The notes under the pieces are model-generated. The model worked only from the letters and a program-made list of their open reading frames with translations, was not told where the DNA came from and did not search any database. A stretch of DNA of 64,000 nucleotides from Stentor roeselii. Taxonomy: Eukaryota > Ciliophora > Heterotrichea > Heterotrichida > Stentoridae. Location: positions 43,469 through 107,468 of the forward strand of contig RSEH01000169.1 in NCBI GenBank assembly GCA_006503475.1. The letters run 5' to 3'. Shown one piece after another: positions 29,996 to 39,945 of the stretch; the first letter of the stretch is position 1, and each line of letters opens with the position of its first letter. A program made the position numbers and the translations under genes.

Positions 29996-31741
29996 CTAAG
30001 AAGGGTTAAATCTCAAGTCAAGAGCAACGCTTCTGATGATACGCTCGGATTGGGATATAAGACTTGAAAACTTCTCCTGGAGATCAACTTGTCCTGCCAT
30101 CTGCTCCTTTGCTTCTCGCACGGATTCAGTGAGTTCATTTAAAAAAGCACGAGAACTTTTAATGTTCATCGTGTTGTAACCAGTAATCATTTCTTGTATC
30201 TTCAGCATTAGCTCTTGAGTGGCATTTTCTTTTTCTGATTTAGATTTAGTGAAAATCATTTCGACTTCTAAGAGTTCCTGGTCAGTTAAAGGATGTAAAA
30301 AACAGGCTGGAATGCTGAATTCTTTTGGATTTTTTGAGAGACTTCCCTCTTGGATTAGAGTTTTTACGTCGACGTACCCTGGAAGGTCTTCTATGTATCT
30401 GGACATGCAGTGTCCTTCGGGTTTTTTTGAAGATTTTAGCTCTTCACAGTGGGATTTGGCCCCGAGCCAGTCACGAGTGAGGAGTCCATAAGGAACAGTC
30501 AAAACCTGCAAAATCGAATCATTATAAGCGACAAGCTGTCCAACTTTGAGTCTTCTTTCAACAAAGTGAATTCGTTCAGTGGTACTACCAGTATTATAAA
30601 GAATCGAGTCGACTTGTCCAGACCTGACAAGAATTTTATATCTAAGGTTTCTCCCAAGCGCATCTTGGCTCCAATCCTCATACTCACTGCTATTCTGATC
30701 AGGCAGCATATAAACCGCTTCTAAAGGTATCTCATCCTTCATATCATCAACATGCAAATGAACAATATTCAAAATATGCTCAGAGACTTCACTTGTAAAC
30801 ACTTCAATCATCGATGTCTGGAGCAATCCACAATCTTCACTAACAACAACAGTAGTAAAAAGAACCGCTCCGTCATTTTTATTAACCACTTCAGTGATTT
30901 CGCTTTGTGAATTGTTATATTTAATCTCATAGTCTTGCAGAGTAAGGAACTCCGGCGTGATATTGACAGGACAGCAGATTTTTTCATTATTTTCAATCTC
31001 GATAAGTTGATAATAAATATTCATCGTGCTTTTCAAAAGACCTGACATAATCTCCTCGCCTTCACTTTTGATAATCGCTCGATATTTCTTAAACTCAAAC
31101 AAACTTTCAGTCACTTGTTTCCTTTCCTTAAGCGCCAGACCATTAGAATCCTTGATCTGAGAAAGAGAAACTTGAAGAGTTTCACAGTTTAAACCTTCAA
31201 ATAAGAAGATCTTCTGAGTAACTGACTCAAGGATCAGTGAGCCTTTAAGTTCATTCGAGATAGATTCAACCAGCTTGTTATTTTCCTCAGCACTCAATGA
31301 AAGCACCTCAGTAAACGAGTCTCTATAAGCTTCAAGGTCTCTTTCAACTTGAGCATAACGTTCAGCTTTAAACTTCTCAATTTCACTCTCAATATTTTTT
31401 TTCTTATTCGAAATCGACTCAATTTCAGAGATCGCCTGTGAAATGTAAGAATTCGTCGAAAGTGCACGTGTTAACATCGGCTCATCTGAAGGTACTCGAA
31501 GCAAGGAACTTGGAAACTCGATTTTCATCATTCCTTTTTGAAAGGAAGATATGAAGCCTAACTTGTTTGAAACGAATGCTTTTGGACCTGAAAGTTTTGG
31601 GTTAAGTTCTTCGGATTGTCTTGGATTCGTCAAGGCTTCGATTTTTGATTCGAGTTCTGAAATTTTTTGGGATTTTGAAGAGACTTCGGACTCCAGTTGT
31701 TGAATACGCAGGAAGAGCTCGTCGAGGATGTTGGAATCCAT
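29996..31741 (-). CDS. Coiled-coil protein with a conserved-looking beta-rich middle
   Basis: 581 aa. Starts with a leucine-heptad coil (about 5-45), a second coil around 110-170, then a globular segment (about 250-470) with alternating hydrophobics, including YKILVRSGQVDSILYN and RLKVGQLVAYNDSILQVL, and a closing helical region (480-575). No catalytic motif or membrane segment recognised. The last codons form one edge of the 60-bp tandem repeat. The 5' side carries a 15-bp tandem repeat 18 nt from the ATG. Function unknown; a cytoskeletal scaffold is a guess. Confidence 0.75.
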   Translation of the reverse strand: MDSNILDELFLRIQQLESEVSSKSQKISELESKIEALTNPRQSEELNPKLSGPKAFVSNKLGFISSFQKGMMKIEFPSSLLRVPSDEPMLTRALSTNSYISQAISEIESISNKKKNIESEIEKFKAERYAQVERDLEAYRDSFTEVLSLSAEENNKLVESISNELKGSLILESVTQKIFLFEGLNCETLQVSLSQIKDSNGLALKERKQVTESLFEFKKYRAIIKSEGEEIMSGLLKSTMNIYYQLIEIENNEKICCPVNITPEFLTLQDYEIKYNNSQSEITEVVNKNDGAVLFTTVVVSEDCGLLQTSMIEVFTSEVSEHILNIVHLHVDDMKDEIPLEAVYMLPDQNSSEYEDWSQDALGRNLRYKILVRSGQVDSILYNTGSTTERIHFVERRLKVGQLVAYNDSILQVLTVPYGLLTRDWLGAKSHCEELKSSKKPEGHCMSRYIEDLPGYVDVKTLIQEGSLSKNPKEFSIPACFLHPLTDQELLEVEMIFTKSKSEKENATQELMLKIQEMITGYNTMNIKSSRAFLNELTESVREAKEQMAGQVDLQEKFSSLISQSERIIRSVALDLRFNPS

Positions 31742-31758
31742 GGTTTATGAGGTGGAAT

Positions 31759-31832
31759 GAAGGGAGTTATTCTGAAGGGAGTTATTCTGAAGGGAGTTAT
31801 TCTGAAGGGAGTTATTCTGAAGGGAGTTATTC
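31759..31832. repeat. Perfect 15-bp tandem repeat, five copies
   Basis: Unit GAAGGGAGTTATTCT repeated four times, with a fifth copy lacking the last base. It lies 17 nt upstream of the minus-strand ATG at 31741, in the presumed leader or promoter. Identity of copies implies recent expansion. Confidence 0.95.
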
Positions 31833-32424
31833 ATGAAGGATTTGGGGTAGTCAGTCTACGATTAATTCATCATTTTCAGATGACCGTCGTGATATTTTCA
31901 TCAGGGGATATGAATATTTCAGCCTAACTATGACAATAATCCTTTCATCGAGAATCCTCTTAGGACAAGTTTATCATCATTAAATTATAAATGGCTGATT
32001 TTGGATTAGGAATTTTTTTTATTTGAGAAATTATTTGGATAATGTTATGAGGGATTTTAGGTGATTAGGATTAAGAGGATTAAGAGAGTTTAGAGGTTTT
32101 ATTTATAGGTTAAGTAAGGAATGTGATTTGAATTCAGGGTTTAGGTAGTTAATGAGTTTAGGATTGGTAGAGGTGAAATTATTATTTTTATTGAATTGAA
32201 TCTGAGCTAGAGATGGATTTTATTTAATAATCCGATAATTTTTTTCTGTTTTCAACTGAGAAATTAATCAAAATAGTTATATCTATGATATTTTCTAATA
32301 ACCCACAAGGCAATGATATCTGATAAAAAAATCACATAATCAAAATCTCATAAAAATAATCCATCTATGCCAAATCAATAGAAATAAACCATCATATCAA
32401 TTAACCGCCCCATACCTCACAAAT
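31833..32424. other. Divergent intergenic region
   Basis: About 590 nt, G-rich on the left, A/T in the middle, C-rich on the right, as expected for two divergent leaders. No gene seen. Confidence 0.5.
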
Positions 32425-32568
32425 CTTCAAATGATCATCCGTTTCTTATTATTTCTAAGCCTCCAAACAATCAACGATATTGAATCCTTAATCATCCTTC
32501 AAATGATCATCCGTTTCTTATTATTTCTAAGCCTCCAAACAATCAACGATATTGAAACCTTAATCATC
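32425..32568. repeat. 72-bp tandem duplication before the tRNA ligase start
   Basis: 32425-32496 and 32497-32568 are identical except for one base (GAATCC versus GAAACC). The duplication ends 9 nt before the ATG at 32578, so both copies lie in the leader or promoter. Confidence 0.97.
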
Positions 32569-32577
32569 TAATAAACA

Positions 32578-34890
32578 ATGGAATCATCCCTCTTGCATCA
32601 GTTCCAAAAAGACTCCAGATTCAAAGTAATAAAATCTCAAATTCCATTCTTACCAGCCAAAACCTTCCTCGCCGACATCTCTCTAAAAGACCGAAACAAC
32701 GAAGAAAAGCACTACAAAAAAGACCCAAACCTTTGCACCCTACTCCGACGAGGAACCAGTTTCATCCTATTAAAAAACGAGGTGCTCTGGGCACGAAAAG
32801 GTCAAAAAAAGTTTTTCGAATTAAAGCCAGGTCACTATCCATCTCTCTCACCAGAGAACTATTCAAAAATCTGGAAAACATCGAAGGCAAATGGAGAAAA
32901 TGCTCAAATTTCTTACAATTCAAGAATATCCTGCTGGATAATCGGAAGTAAAAATGTTTCAATCGCTGCTCGATCAGAGGAAGACCTGTCTTTATACACT
33001 TCTCTTCGATTTAACTATGCAAAGTTAATAGCGTCTTCTTGGTTCTCCTTGATTTCCACTTTGCCCGACCCTTTCGGGCTTCAATCAGCATTGGACGGCT
33101 TTACATTAATCGGGGAATACGTCGGGAACCCTGACTGCCAACACATCATAAAATACGAAAAAATTTCAATTCAGTTCTTCAGCATCGTCAGTCATCAAGA
33201 CCTTCAAAGTTTCAGCTGCAGGACTGACTTCGCTTTGGACTTCTTTCAAAAGTTCAGACTTCCTCATGTTCAATGTGAAGAAATTCAAATTAATCATGAA
33301 AATTTCAATGAAAGTTTAGAGGAATTTGCTAAAGGCATTCAAGAAATTTCTATTCAAGATGGTCAGGAAGGATTTGTTCTTTATTTTTCTGATGAAATTG
33401 GCACATGCTGGATGAATAAAGTTAAAACTTTTGAGTATAAGTTTTTAAGAAAACTCAGAGAAAAAATCAGAAAAGATAAAAATAAAGGATTTGAAGATTT
33501 CTGCTTTTATTTGAAACAACAGGAAAAAAAAACTGGAAAAAATTTGGAAAAATTTTTGGAAAAAGCGAAAAATGTTGCTTTTGATGAGACTAACTCGAAA
33601 ATTGAAATTCAGAATAACTTTGCAAATGTTTTAAATGAGGAGAATGAACGAAAGGTGTTTATTTCTCTTGGAATTCCAGGAATTGGGAAGTCTTTTTTAG
33701 TTAATCATCTGAAACAACTGTATCCGAGTCTGTCAGTAGTGAGTTCAGATGAGATCCGTGATGAAGAAATGTCGAAACTGAAGAAAACTAATCCAGGTCT
33801 CTCTGAAGATGCACTTTTTAACAGAACTAAGAAGTCCAGTCAAGCCGCTTTTACCTCAAAGTTGAATTCTTCATCATTTCCGCTATACCTTGATAAAAAC
33901 TTCCCTCCGATGGGTTTTTCATGCAAATCTTTAGGACTAGTTGAGCCTTTTTCAGTCACTGCATTTTATCAGAAGTCATCCCTTTTCAGGATCAATAACA
34001 AGTTCTGGCCTTTCTCTTTAGAAGTACTTTATACCTGCATTCAACGAGCTATGAATAGAAAAAATCATTTCACTTTAAAAGATCCTCTCAAGTCAGCTGA
34101 AGTTTGCATTTTATTCTACAATTTGTTTCAAAATCATCAGATTTCTAATTATTTGAAAAATGGAGTTGCGAAAATTGTACCTGTTAGTTTTGTTAATGAA
34201 GAACTTGTCTCGGTTCCTGATGAGTTTCGAGAAATAATCACGGAAATTTTAAATGAGCTTAAGCCTGGAAAAAGTCCACCAGTTGAAAAGGTTAAAAAAC
34301 TTGTTTCAACAGTTAATCTTGAACAAGTTGTCTTTGGAGATATTAAAATTGGAGAAGAAATCCCGATTTTTCTTGGCATTAAAGTCGAAGTCAATCCTTC
34401 ACAGTTAGTTTCAGCAGGTTTAAAACTACTAAAGAAAAAATTCGATGAAAATGAAGAAATCAATGCAGATTTAAAGGATATCTCTAAGAAAAGTTTGAAA
34501 ACTGGAAAGTCTATTTGGAAGTTTGAAGAGAGTTTGTATATAAACGTCTTGTTTATTGGCCAGAATTCGAAAGTACTACATTCTAATCATTATAAAGAGT
34601 TTGAAGAAGGAAAAGAGTACAAATTTAGAGTTTCTCATATTGTATATTGTCCGAAGAAACTGGTTATTGCGGTTGTTAAATTTTTGAATGAAGCTCCTCT
34701 TATTTCGAACAAGGTTCCTCATTTAACTCTTTTTTCTAACAAGGTACCGAAAAAAATCAACAACGAGGTGCTGGAAAATATTGAATTTTTTGATGAAATT
34801 AGGAGTCAGTCTTGTGTTTTAGGAGAATGTTTTTGTATTCCTTTTGAATCGGAAGAATATTCAGGAACAAGTAAGAAGTTTTTTAGTTAA
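32578..34890 (+). CDS. Trl1-type tRNA ligase (ligase-kinase-phosphodiesterase)
   Basis: 770 aa. Ligase half: nucleotidyl-transfer motif I KANG with Lys103, motif Ia CWIIGSKN, motif III FTLIGEYVG, motif IV QEGFVLYF, motif V KVKTFEYKF. Kinase domain: P-loop GIPGIGKS at about 365-372 followed by VVSSDEIRDEE. C-terminal region (about 590-770) ends in a 2H-phosphoesterase-like VPHLTLF near residue 713. The order matches fungal Trl1 and plant RNL, which heal and seal tRNA exons and HAC1/bZIP60-type mRNAs. The first HxT motif of the phosphodiesterase is not evident; the matching strand reads SLYINVLFIG. The lineage may rely on another enzyme for that step. Confidence 0.75.
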   Translation: MESSLLHQFQKDSRFKVIKSQIPFLPAKTFLADISLKDRNNEEKHYKKDPNLCTLLRRGTSFILLKNEVLWARKGQKKFFELKPGHYPSLSPENYSKIWKTSKANGENAQISYNSRISCWIIGSKNVSIAARSEEDLSLYTSLRFNYAKLIASSWFSLISTLPDPFGLQSALDGFTLIGEYVGNPDCQHIIKYEKISIQFFSIVSHQDLQSFSCRTDFALDFFQKFRLPHVQCEEIQINHENFNESLEEFAKGIQEISIQDGQEGFVLYFSDEIGTCWMNKVKTFEYKFLRKLREKIRKDKNKGFEDFCFYLKQQEKKTGKNLEKFLEKAKNVAFDETNSKIEIQNNFANVLNEENERKVFISLGIPGIGKSFLVNHLKQLYPSLSVVSSDEIRDEEMSKLKKTNPGLSEDALFNRTKKSSQAAFTSKLNSSSFPLYLDKNFPPMGFSCKSLGLVEPFSVTAFYQKSSLFRINNKFWPFSLEVLYTCIQRAMNRKNHFTLKDPLKSAEVCILFYNLFQNHQISNYLKNGVAKIVPVSFVNEELVSVPDEFREIITEILNELKPGKSPPVEKVKKLVSTVNLEQVVFGDIKIGEEIPIFLGIKVEVNPSQLVSAGLKLLKKKFDENEEINADLKDISKKSLKTGKSIWKFEESLYINVLFIGQNSKVLHSNHYKEFEEGKEYKFRVSHIVYCPKKLVIAVVKFLNEAPLISNKVPHLTLFSNKVPKKINNEVLENIEFFDEIRSQSCVLGECFCIPFESEEYSGTSKKFFS

Positions 34891-36039
34891 TTATTTTATA
34901 TAAATTTTAGGTTTGATTAAGTTATTCAAGACTTTTATATAATGCTTGAAAAGATTGATTCAAGTTATCATTATTTACACTCTAATTGAGAAAAACTTTA
35001 TAGAATGAGGAAGTTCATTAGATAATATCACATGCTAATGAAAAATTACCTAATCATCAATTTGCCGAACAACGAAATAAAGAAATATTCAAATAGAAAT
35101 ATGATTTATATTTAATTACAAAGCCTTTAAGCTAAAAAGACTATTTTCCAGAGGCAGAAAAGCTACACTCAGGAGACCAAGACTAGTCGTACATTGGGAA
35201 ATCATTAGGCAAGAAAATAAATCTTTTTTCAAAGTTTACACAAGGTGAAAGGAAAAAAAGTGAATCAAAATTGGTTGAGTCAGTAAGATAATACAAATTA
35301 TTAGAAGATCAAGAAAGTTTCAGAGAATAGGTTTCGATGATGGAAAAATATATTTTGAATAAAGAAATAATAAAGATATGATAAATCAATATTGCATAGT
35401 TCTTTGTGTGAAAAGGCTTTTAAATATTGTCACTTTTCAAAAATTTCTCAGAATCATGGCATTATATTACTTGTTTCTCATGTCTGTTATATATGAGCCA
35501 AAATTATATTCCTTCAATTTACATGAGTGATATATAGAAAGGATAATTCTCAATTAAACATAAAATTAATTCAACTTTTGATTACAGATCTATAAATACA
35601 ATATCATTATTCATTCTATTTAAAACTAGAGAAAAATATGTCCTAAATTTCTTTAAATATAGATTCAAGGAAATTTGTAAAAATAGCTCAGAAATTAAAC
35701 CTAATTCAAATTTGAAGATAATACTAAAAAATTAAGGTCAATAAATTCAGATGGAATATATATTTTAATTTTTTTTATTAACTACAAAAAAACTAAGCGT
35801 TATTTCAAATTTAAATTTAAGTGACTCAATATTACTTCTAAGCGAGTTTCTATAAGTATTTCTTGAAAATATTAAAGAATAAACTTTGAAGAAGATTTTC
35901 TAACGAAATCAGTTATATATGATTATAATTTTCGACTATAATTTCATTTGGTTGGGTATTTAAATTATTGGAAATGTCTATAAATCATTATTTATCTGAA
36001 AAACTTATGATTTTCTTTAAGAATCATTAACTAATTTAT
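34891..36039. other. AT-rich intergenic region
   Basis: 1.15 kb. A slightly GC-richer patch at about 35125-35215 begins AAAGACTATTTTCCAGAGG, but I found no match to a known RNA family. Otherwise random-looking A/T. Confidence 0.5.
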
Positions 36040-37497
36040 ATGAACCGATCATCTAATCACACATATAATTTTTTCAATAATCCATCAAATATGAAAGATT
36101 CAGTCGAAGTGGCATGCCCATCCCACAATCAATGTATATTCGAGTCCAAATTTTTAGAAGCATTCGAAGAAAACCAGTACCTTCACCAGAAGTTAAAAGA
36201 AGACGAGGCTCTATTTACCGAAAAATTCGAAGAACTTGACTACCAGGTGAAATTTTTAACCGAGCGTAAAAACTCCCTCGAGCACAATTCATTCAAAGTA
36301 GAGCAAAAAAGATTAAAAATCCAATCACTTAAAAAGCTTCTCGAGGAAAAAGATTCCGAAATCGCGATGTTGAACACAACGATAAAAATCAACAAAGAAA
36401 AAATCAATTCACTTAGAAACAACCGTCAGCAGTCAGTCGACATGATAAAAGACTTAGAAGAAGAAATAATTCAAGTGAAAAAACAAAACAACACCCCGAC
36501 TCATAGCAGGGTGGCCAATCAAGGACCCCATAGTCATCGAAGCATTCCTAATAACAAATTATTCAAAACTCAAACATTTACATTCAACCTCAACGAAATC
36601 TCTGAATTCTCTGAAAGTCGGACCTGTGAACAAGAAAAGTACATCGAAAAACAGTCAAAATTACTGACTCAGGAGAGAAATTTTAACAAAGAACTGAAGA
36701 ATAAAAATCAGGAACTGAAAAATGAGAATTTGATTCAAGAATATGAACTTAATCAATTACATGAACAACTTGAAAACCTTGAAACTCAGTTTTTTCAAAA
36801 TAAAGCCTTTTGGATCGAAAGGATTGAAAAACTGAGAATTGAAAATGAAGATTTAAAAATACGTCTTAGGGAGTATCAGGAACGTGATAGCGGGTTTAAT
36901 ACTTCGGATTATGAAGGCGCTGGGAATCTTAAGGATGAGTTATCTGGACTTAATATTAGTCAGAAGTCGAAGTATTTTGATAGGAACTCACAGGATGATA
37001 TTTCATTTCTTGATTTAAAATATACTATTGATAGTACGTTTAGAGTTAAGGAGTTGACAAAAGAGAATCAAAAAATGAGGTTTGAAATTTCTGAACTTCA
37101 TTATGAGAACGAAAAACTAAAAAAAGACATCGAAAAAAGACAAAAAGCTTCAGCCGAACTAAACAAAATCCTAATCGACAACGAAAAATCAGTAAAATCC
37201 CTTCTAAGTAATTTCAGTTTCCAGTCCGTAAGCCAAGAAGTAAAAAAGCTAACCTCAGAGAAAGAAAAACTTCTTCGCGATATCGACGACTACCACCGTG
37301 AGCTCTTAAAGTTAACAGAACGAGTGATTCAAAAGAAGCTTCTATTAAAACGTCCCTACCTCGAAGACAAAATCGACGAAAGGCCTGAAGAATCCTCTCC
37401 AAGGAAAAACTCTTTCCGTAAAAAAAAGCCAGAAGGTTACAAAAGAAAGAGAAACATCGCCTCCTGGGGTTACGACTTATTCGGCTACAATAATTAA
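36040..37497 (+). CDS. Long coiled-coil protein
   Basis: 485 aa, predicted coiled coil at about 30-160, 195-285 and 335-440, separated by Ser/Asn-rich linkers; basic C-terminus (KKKPEGYKRKRN). An early CPSHNQC segment has two cysteines. Golgin-, BICD- or centrosomal-type scaffolds look like this; no specific family recognised. Start at the ATG after an AT-rich leader; stop 36 nt before the EMC4 gene. Confidence 0.75.
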   Translation: MNRSSNHTYNFFNNPSNMKDSVEVACPSHNQCIFESKFLEAFEENQYLHQKLKEDEALFTEKFEELDYQVKFLTERKNSLEHNSFKVEQKRLKIQSLKKLLEEKDSEIAMLNTTIKINKEKINSLRNNRQQSVDMIKDLEEEIIQVKKQNNTPTHSRVANQGPHSHRSIPNNKLFKTQTFTFNLNEISEFSESRTCEQEKYIEKQSKLLTQERNFNKELKNKNQELKNENLIQEYELNQLHEQLENLETQFFQNKAFWIERIEKLRIENEDLKIRLREYQERDSGFNTSDYEGAGNLKDELSGLNISQKSKYFDRNSQDDISFLDLKYTIDSTFRVKELTKENQKMRFEISELHYENEKLKKDIEKRQKASAELNKILIDNEKSVKSLLSNFSFQSVSQEVKKLTSEKEKLLRDIDDYHRELLKLTERVIQKKLLLKRPYLEDKIDERPEESSPRKNSFRKKKPEGYKRKRNIASWGYDLFGYNN

Positions 37498-37533
37498 TAT
37501 TTTTCGTTTTATTAACAAGATGTTATAATCTTC

Positions 37534-38013
37534 ATGTGGACACTGAACCTTGATCGATCCCGAGAAAACTGCGCAGAGCCTTTAGGATTCCGAGTCACTG
37601 GAAGTGAAAACGAAGAAGCTAAAAAAAGAGAAAAAACCATGAAAGAAATGAAACTTGCCAAAGCCTGGGAAGTGTCGAATCGTCCTTTTCAGTCACTCAT
37701 CTCGACAGTGCTTATGCTTTATATGAGTGGAAGTACGCTTAATATTTTTAGTATCATCATCGTGAGTATGGCTATGTGGTCACCTATTAAAGCTACTTTA
37801 ACTGTGAACTCGGTGTTCGCTCCTTATGAAGGCGATGGAATCTCTTTGTTGATGCCGAAGATGAAGTACCTCGCTATTTACTTTGTTGCACTTTTTGCTG
37901 GGCTTTATAAGTTCTCTGATATGGGACTTATTCCTACAAATGCTGAGGATTGGATTGGACTTATTCCTGTTTCTAATCCGATTGAGGAGTCAAGTGGCTT
38001 TTATTATGGATAA
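37534..38013 (+). CDS. EMC4: ER membrane protein complex subunit 4
   Basis: 159 aa. Recognised by KAWEVSNRPFQSLISTVLML, YMSGSTLNIFSIIIVSMAMW, the polar PIKATLTVNSVF segment, and the C-terminal LYKFSDMGLIPTNAEDWIGL, all diagnostic of EMC4 (TMEM85). Two to three membrane helices. Member of the conserved ER insertase that inserts tail-anchored and multipass proteins. Length is close to the usual 170-185 residues. Complete, with no odd features. Confidence 0.92.
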   Translation: MWTLNLDRSRENCAEPLGFRVTGSENEEAKKREKTMKEMKLAKAWEVSNRPFQSLISTVLMLYMSGSTLNIFSIIIVSMAMWSPIKATLTVNSVFAPYEGDGISLLMPKMKYLAIYFVALFAGLYKFSDMGLIPTNAEDWIGLIPVSNPIEESSGFYYG

Positions 38014-38622
38014 TTAGAGAGGATTAGTTTAGGAGTTTTGTTGAAAGTTGAGGATTTTAGATTGGCTTTAGATTGGAAGGATTGATCTTTTCTGGGATTT
38101 TTTATAGCTGAGATTAAGGGTATATATTTGGGAATAGTTTCTATTATTAAATGCTTTTGTATTCAATTTAATGATTTAAGCTTGTGCGGATTTTTGAATT
38201 GGTTTATTATTTAACAATAGAGCTTATTAGAGAGTTATATGAAACAATTCAATCGATAAATTAACATTAAAATATTGAAACTAAAACTTCAACCTAATTG
38301 AAATCAAGAATTATTAGTAAACTTGATGAAGTCCTAAGAACAATTTTAGTTCATCCTTAAAACTCAAACTCTATCAATATTACATAAGAGCTAAACTCAC
38401 TGTAACTCAGTTTTTACACAGAAATGTAACTAGAGTTATTTATTGTTTAAATTGAAGCCAATACTTCAATATATTTGATAACATTAGTCAAATTTTTAAT
38501 AAAGTTATGTATCAATTTTCAGTAATTAATATTCCAAGCTTTCAAAATTAATTCCTAAGGAATCTCCTATTTCCACATAATAAACATAATCAAAAAAACT
38601 CCAAGTGAATAAATCCACTATC
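38014..38622. other. Intergenic region
   Basis: About 600 nt, G-rich trailer then A/T-rich; no gene or RNA recognised. Confidence 0.5.
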
Positions 38623-38757
38623 TCTAAATTTATCAACCCTAAAAAACTACTCTAAATTTATCAACCCTAATAAACTACTCTAAATTTATCAACCTAATAA
38701 ACTACTCTAAATTTATCAACCCTAATAAACTACTCTAAATTTATCAACCCTAATAAA
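38623..38757. repeat. 28-bp tandem repeat, five copies
   Basis: Unit TCTAAATTTATCAACCCTAA plus TAAACTAC; copies start at about 38623, 38651, 38679, 38706 and 38734. One copy is 27 bp. The repeat is G-free on the plus strand and lies 150 nt upstream of the next ATG. Confidence 0.95.
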
Positions 38758-38911
38758 CCCAATCTCTAAAAATAAAATCCCATTAAAACTCATTCAAAAC
38801 CAAAAACTTCCTACTCCTCATCCACTCCACCCAAAATCCTAAAAATCCCAAACTTTAAAAATTTTAAAAATTTCTTATCGAACCCAATCAAATAATAAGC
38901 GGTATATTTAA

Positions 38912-39901
38912 ATGAATCAAAAAATCCAAAAGCAAAGCTACTGCAACAAGTCCTCCTTAGTCTCATCAGTCCAAGGTCGTTTCACTCCAGATTTCCGAGT
39001 AGACTCTCAAAGATCAAAATCCTTCGACAAGCACCAAGACCAAAGCACAAGCCGGCGAATATTAAACACTCCAAATTTCTCAAAAAGAGAAAACCTTGAA
39101 GAGTTTTCCGACCAACAAACAACATTCGGAAACGAAAAAAAACTTCTAATCCCAAAACTTCCTTTAGACACTCTTCTGGAAGAAGACTCCGTCAGTTTGA
39201 ACCTGTCAACGATTTGTTTGGAAACTGCAGAAAACTTCAAAAAACCGACGAATGAAAATAATGAACTTCTTCAATTACTTGAATGCCCTGAAGACTGGGA
39301 AGAGTCTTCTGCGAAGGACAGGAAAAAAAAGTACAGTTGTTTGGATGAGAGTTCTATTGTGGACTCTCATTGCAGGGTGTTAATTTCGAATAAGAATTTG
39401 CAGAATGTGCCCCCGGTTAATGAGATGCTTAGGAAACAAGCACAGAAATATGATAAGGCACTTATTTTACTTCAGGCACATTTTGTTACTTATAAGGATC
39501 AGGCTGATAAACAGATCATTGCTTTGACTCAGGAACTTGCTGAGGCTAAGGCTTTGATTAAGGAACAGAACTTTGAAAGGGATTCTTTGGTTTGTGGATT
39601 TAAGGAAAGGCTTAAAGAGGTTAAGAGAGAACTTGAGTCACAGTTTAGAAGTCATTTAAATGCTCTTGAGAGGAAGTTGAATGAAAAGGAGAAGTTTAAA
39701 AGGGAGAGTAATCAGGAAAGGATTCAGCAGCTTAGGAAGGATTTTGAGAAAAAGGCTTGTGATAGTGCAAGAGAATCAAGAAGCAGAAGCAACTCGAAAG
39801 GTTACACTTTCCTAGTAGAAGAAAACAAAAAACTAAGAGAAGATTTGACGAATCTCTGGAAAGACACAGATATCATCGCACATAAGCTCGGTAAAAAATA
39901 A
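38912..39901 (+). CDS. Coiled-coil protein
   Basis: 329 aa. The first ~165 residues are Ser/Asn-rich and probably disordered; about 180-325 is a continuous coiled coil with RESRSRSNSKG in the middle. No known domain. The stop lies 44 nt upstream of tRNA-Ser. Leader contains the 28-bp repeat. Function unknown. Confidence 0.7.
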   Translation: MNQKIQKQSYCNKSSLVSSVQGRFTPDFRVDSQRSKSFDKHQDQSTSRRILNTPNFSKRENLEEFSDQQTTFGNEKKLLIPKLPLDTLLEEDSVSLNLSTICLETAENFKKPTNENNELLQLLECPEDWEESSAKDRKKKYSCLDESSIVDSHCRVLISNKNLQNVPPVNEMLRKQAQKYDKALILLQAHFVTYKDQADKQIIALTQELAEAKALIKEQNFERDSLVCGFKERLKEVKRELESQFRSHLNALERKLNEKEKFKRESNQERIQQLRKDFEKKACDSARESRSRSNSKGYTFLVEENKKLREDLTNLWKDTDIIAHKLGKK

Positions 39902-39945
39902 TTAATCGAATATCTATTTAATGGAAAGTCTTGAATCTAGAGTAA

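Larger units (their letters stand above)
29770..30015 (-). repeat. Four-copy ~60-bp tandem repeat spanning the MsrB start
   Basis: Period 59-60 bp, four copies (ATG triplets at 29809, 29868, 29928 and 29987 on the minus strand). Each unit carries the MsrB start region at one end and, at the other, the last codons of the upstream coiled-coil gene (coding RFNPS then TAG at 29996-29998). The repeat constitutes the whole 186-nt intergenic region between the two minus-strand genes. Confidence 0.95.

Noticed and set aside
31621-31836. Plus-strand 71-codon ORF running through the 15-bp repeat (EGSYS pentapeptides)
   Set aside because: Antisense to the coiled-coil gene's start; the peptide repeat is a by-product of the 15-bp period.
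35120-35215. U3-like start AAAGACTATTTTCCAGAGG
   Set aside because: Eight bases match, but the U3 box A that should follow is absent and no C/D motifs line up.
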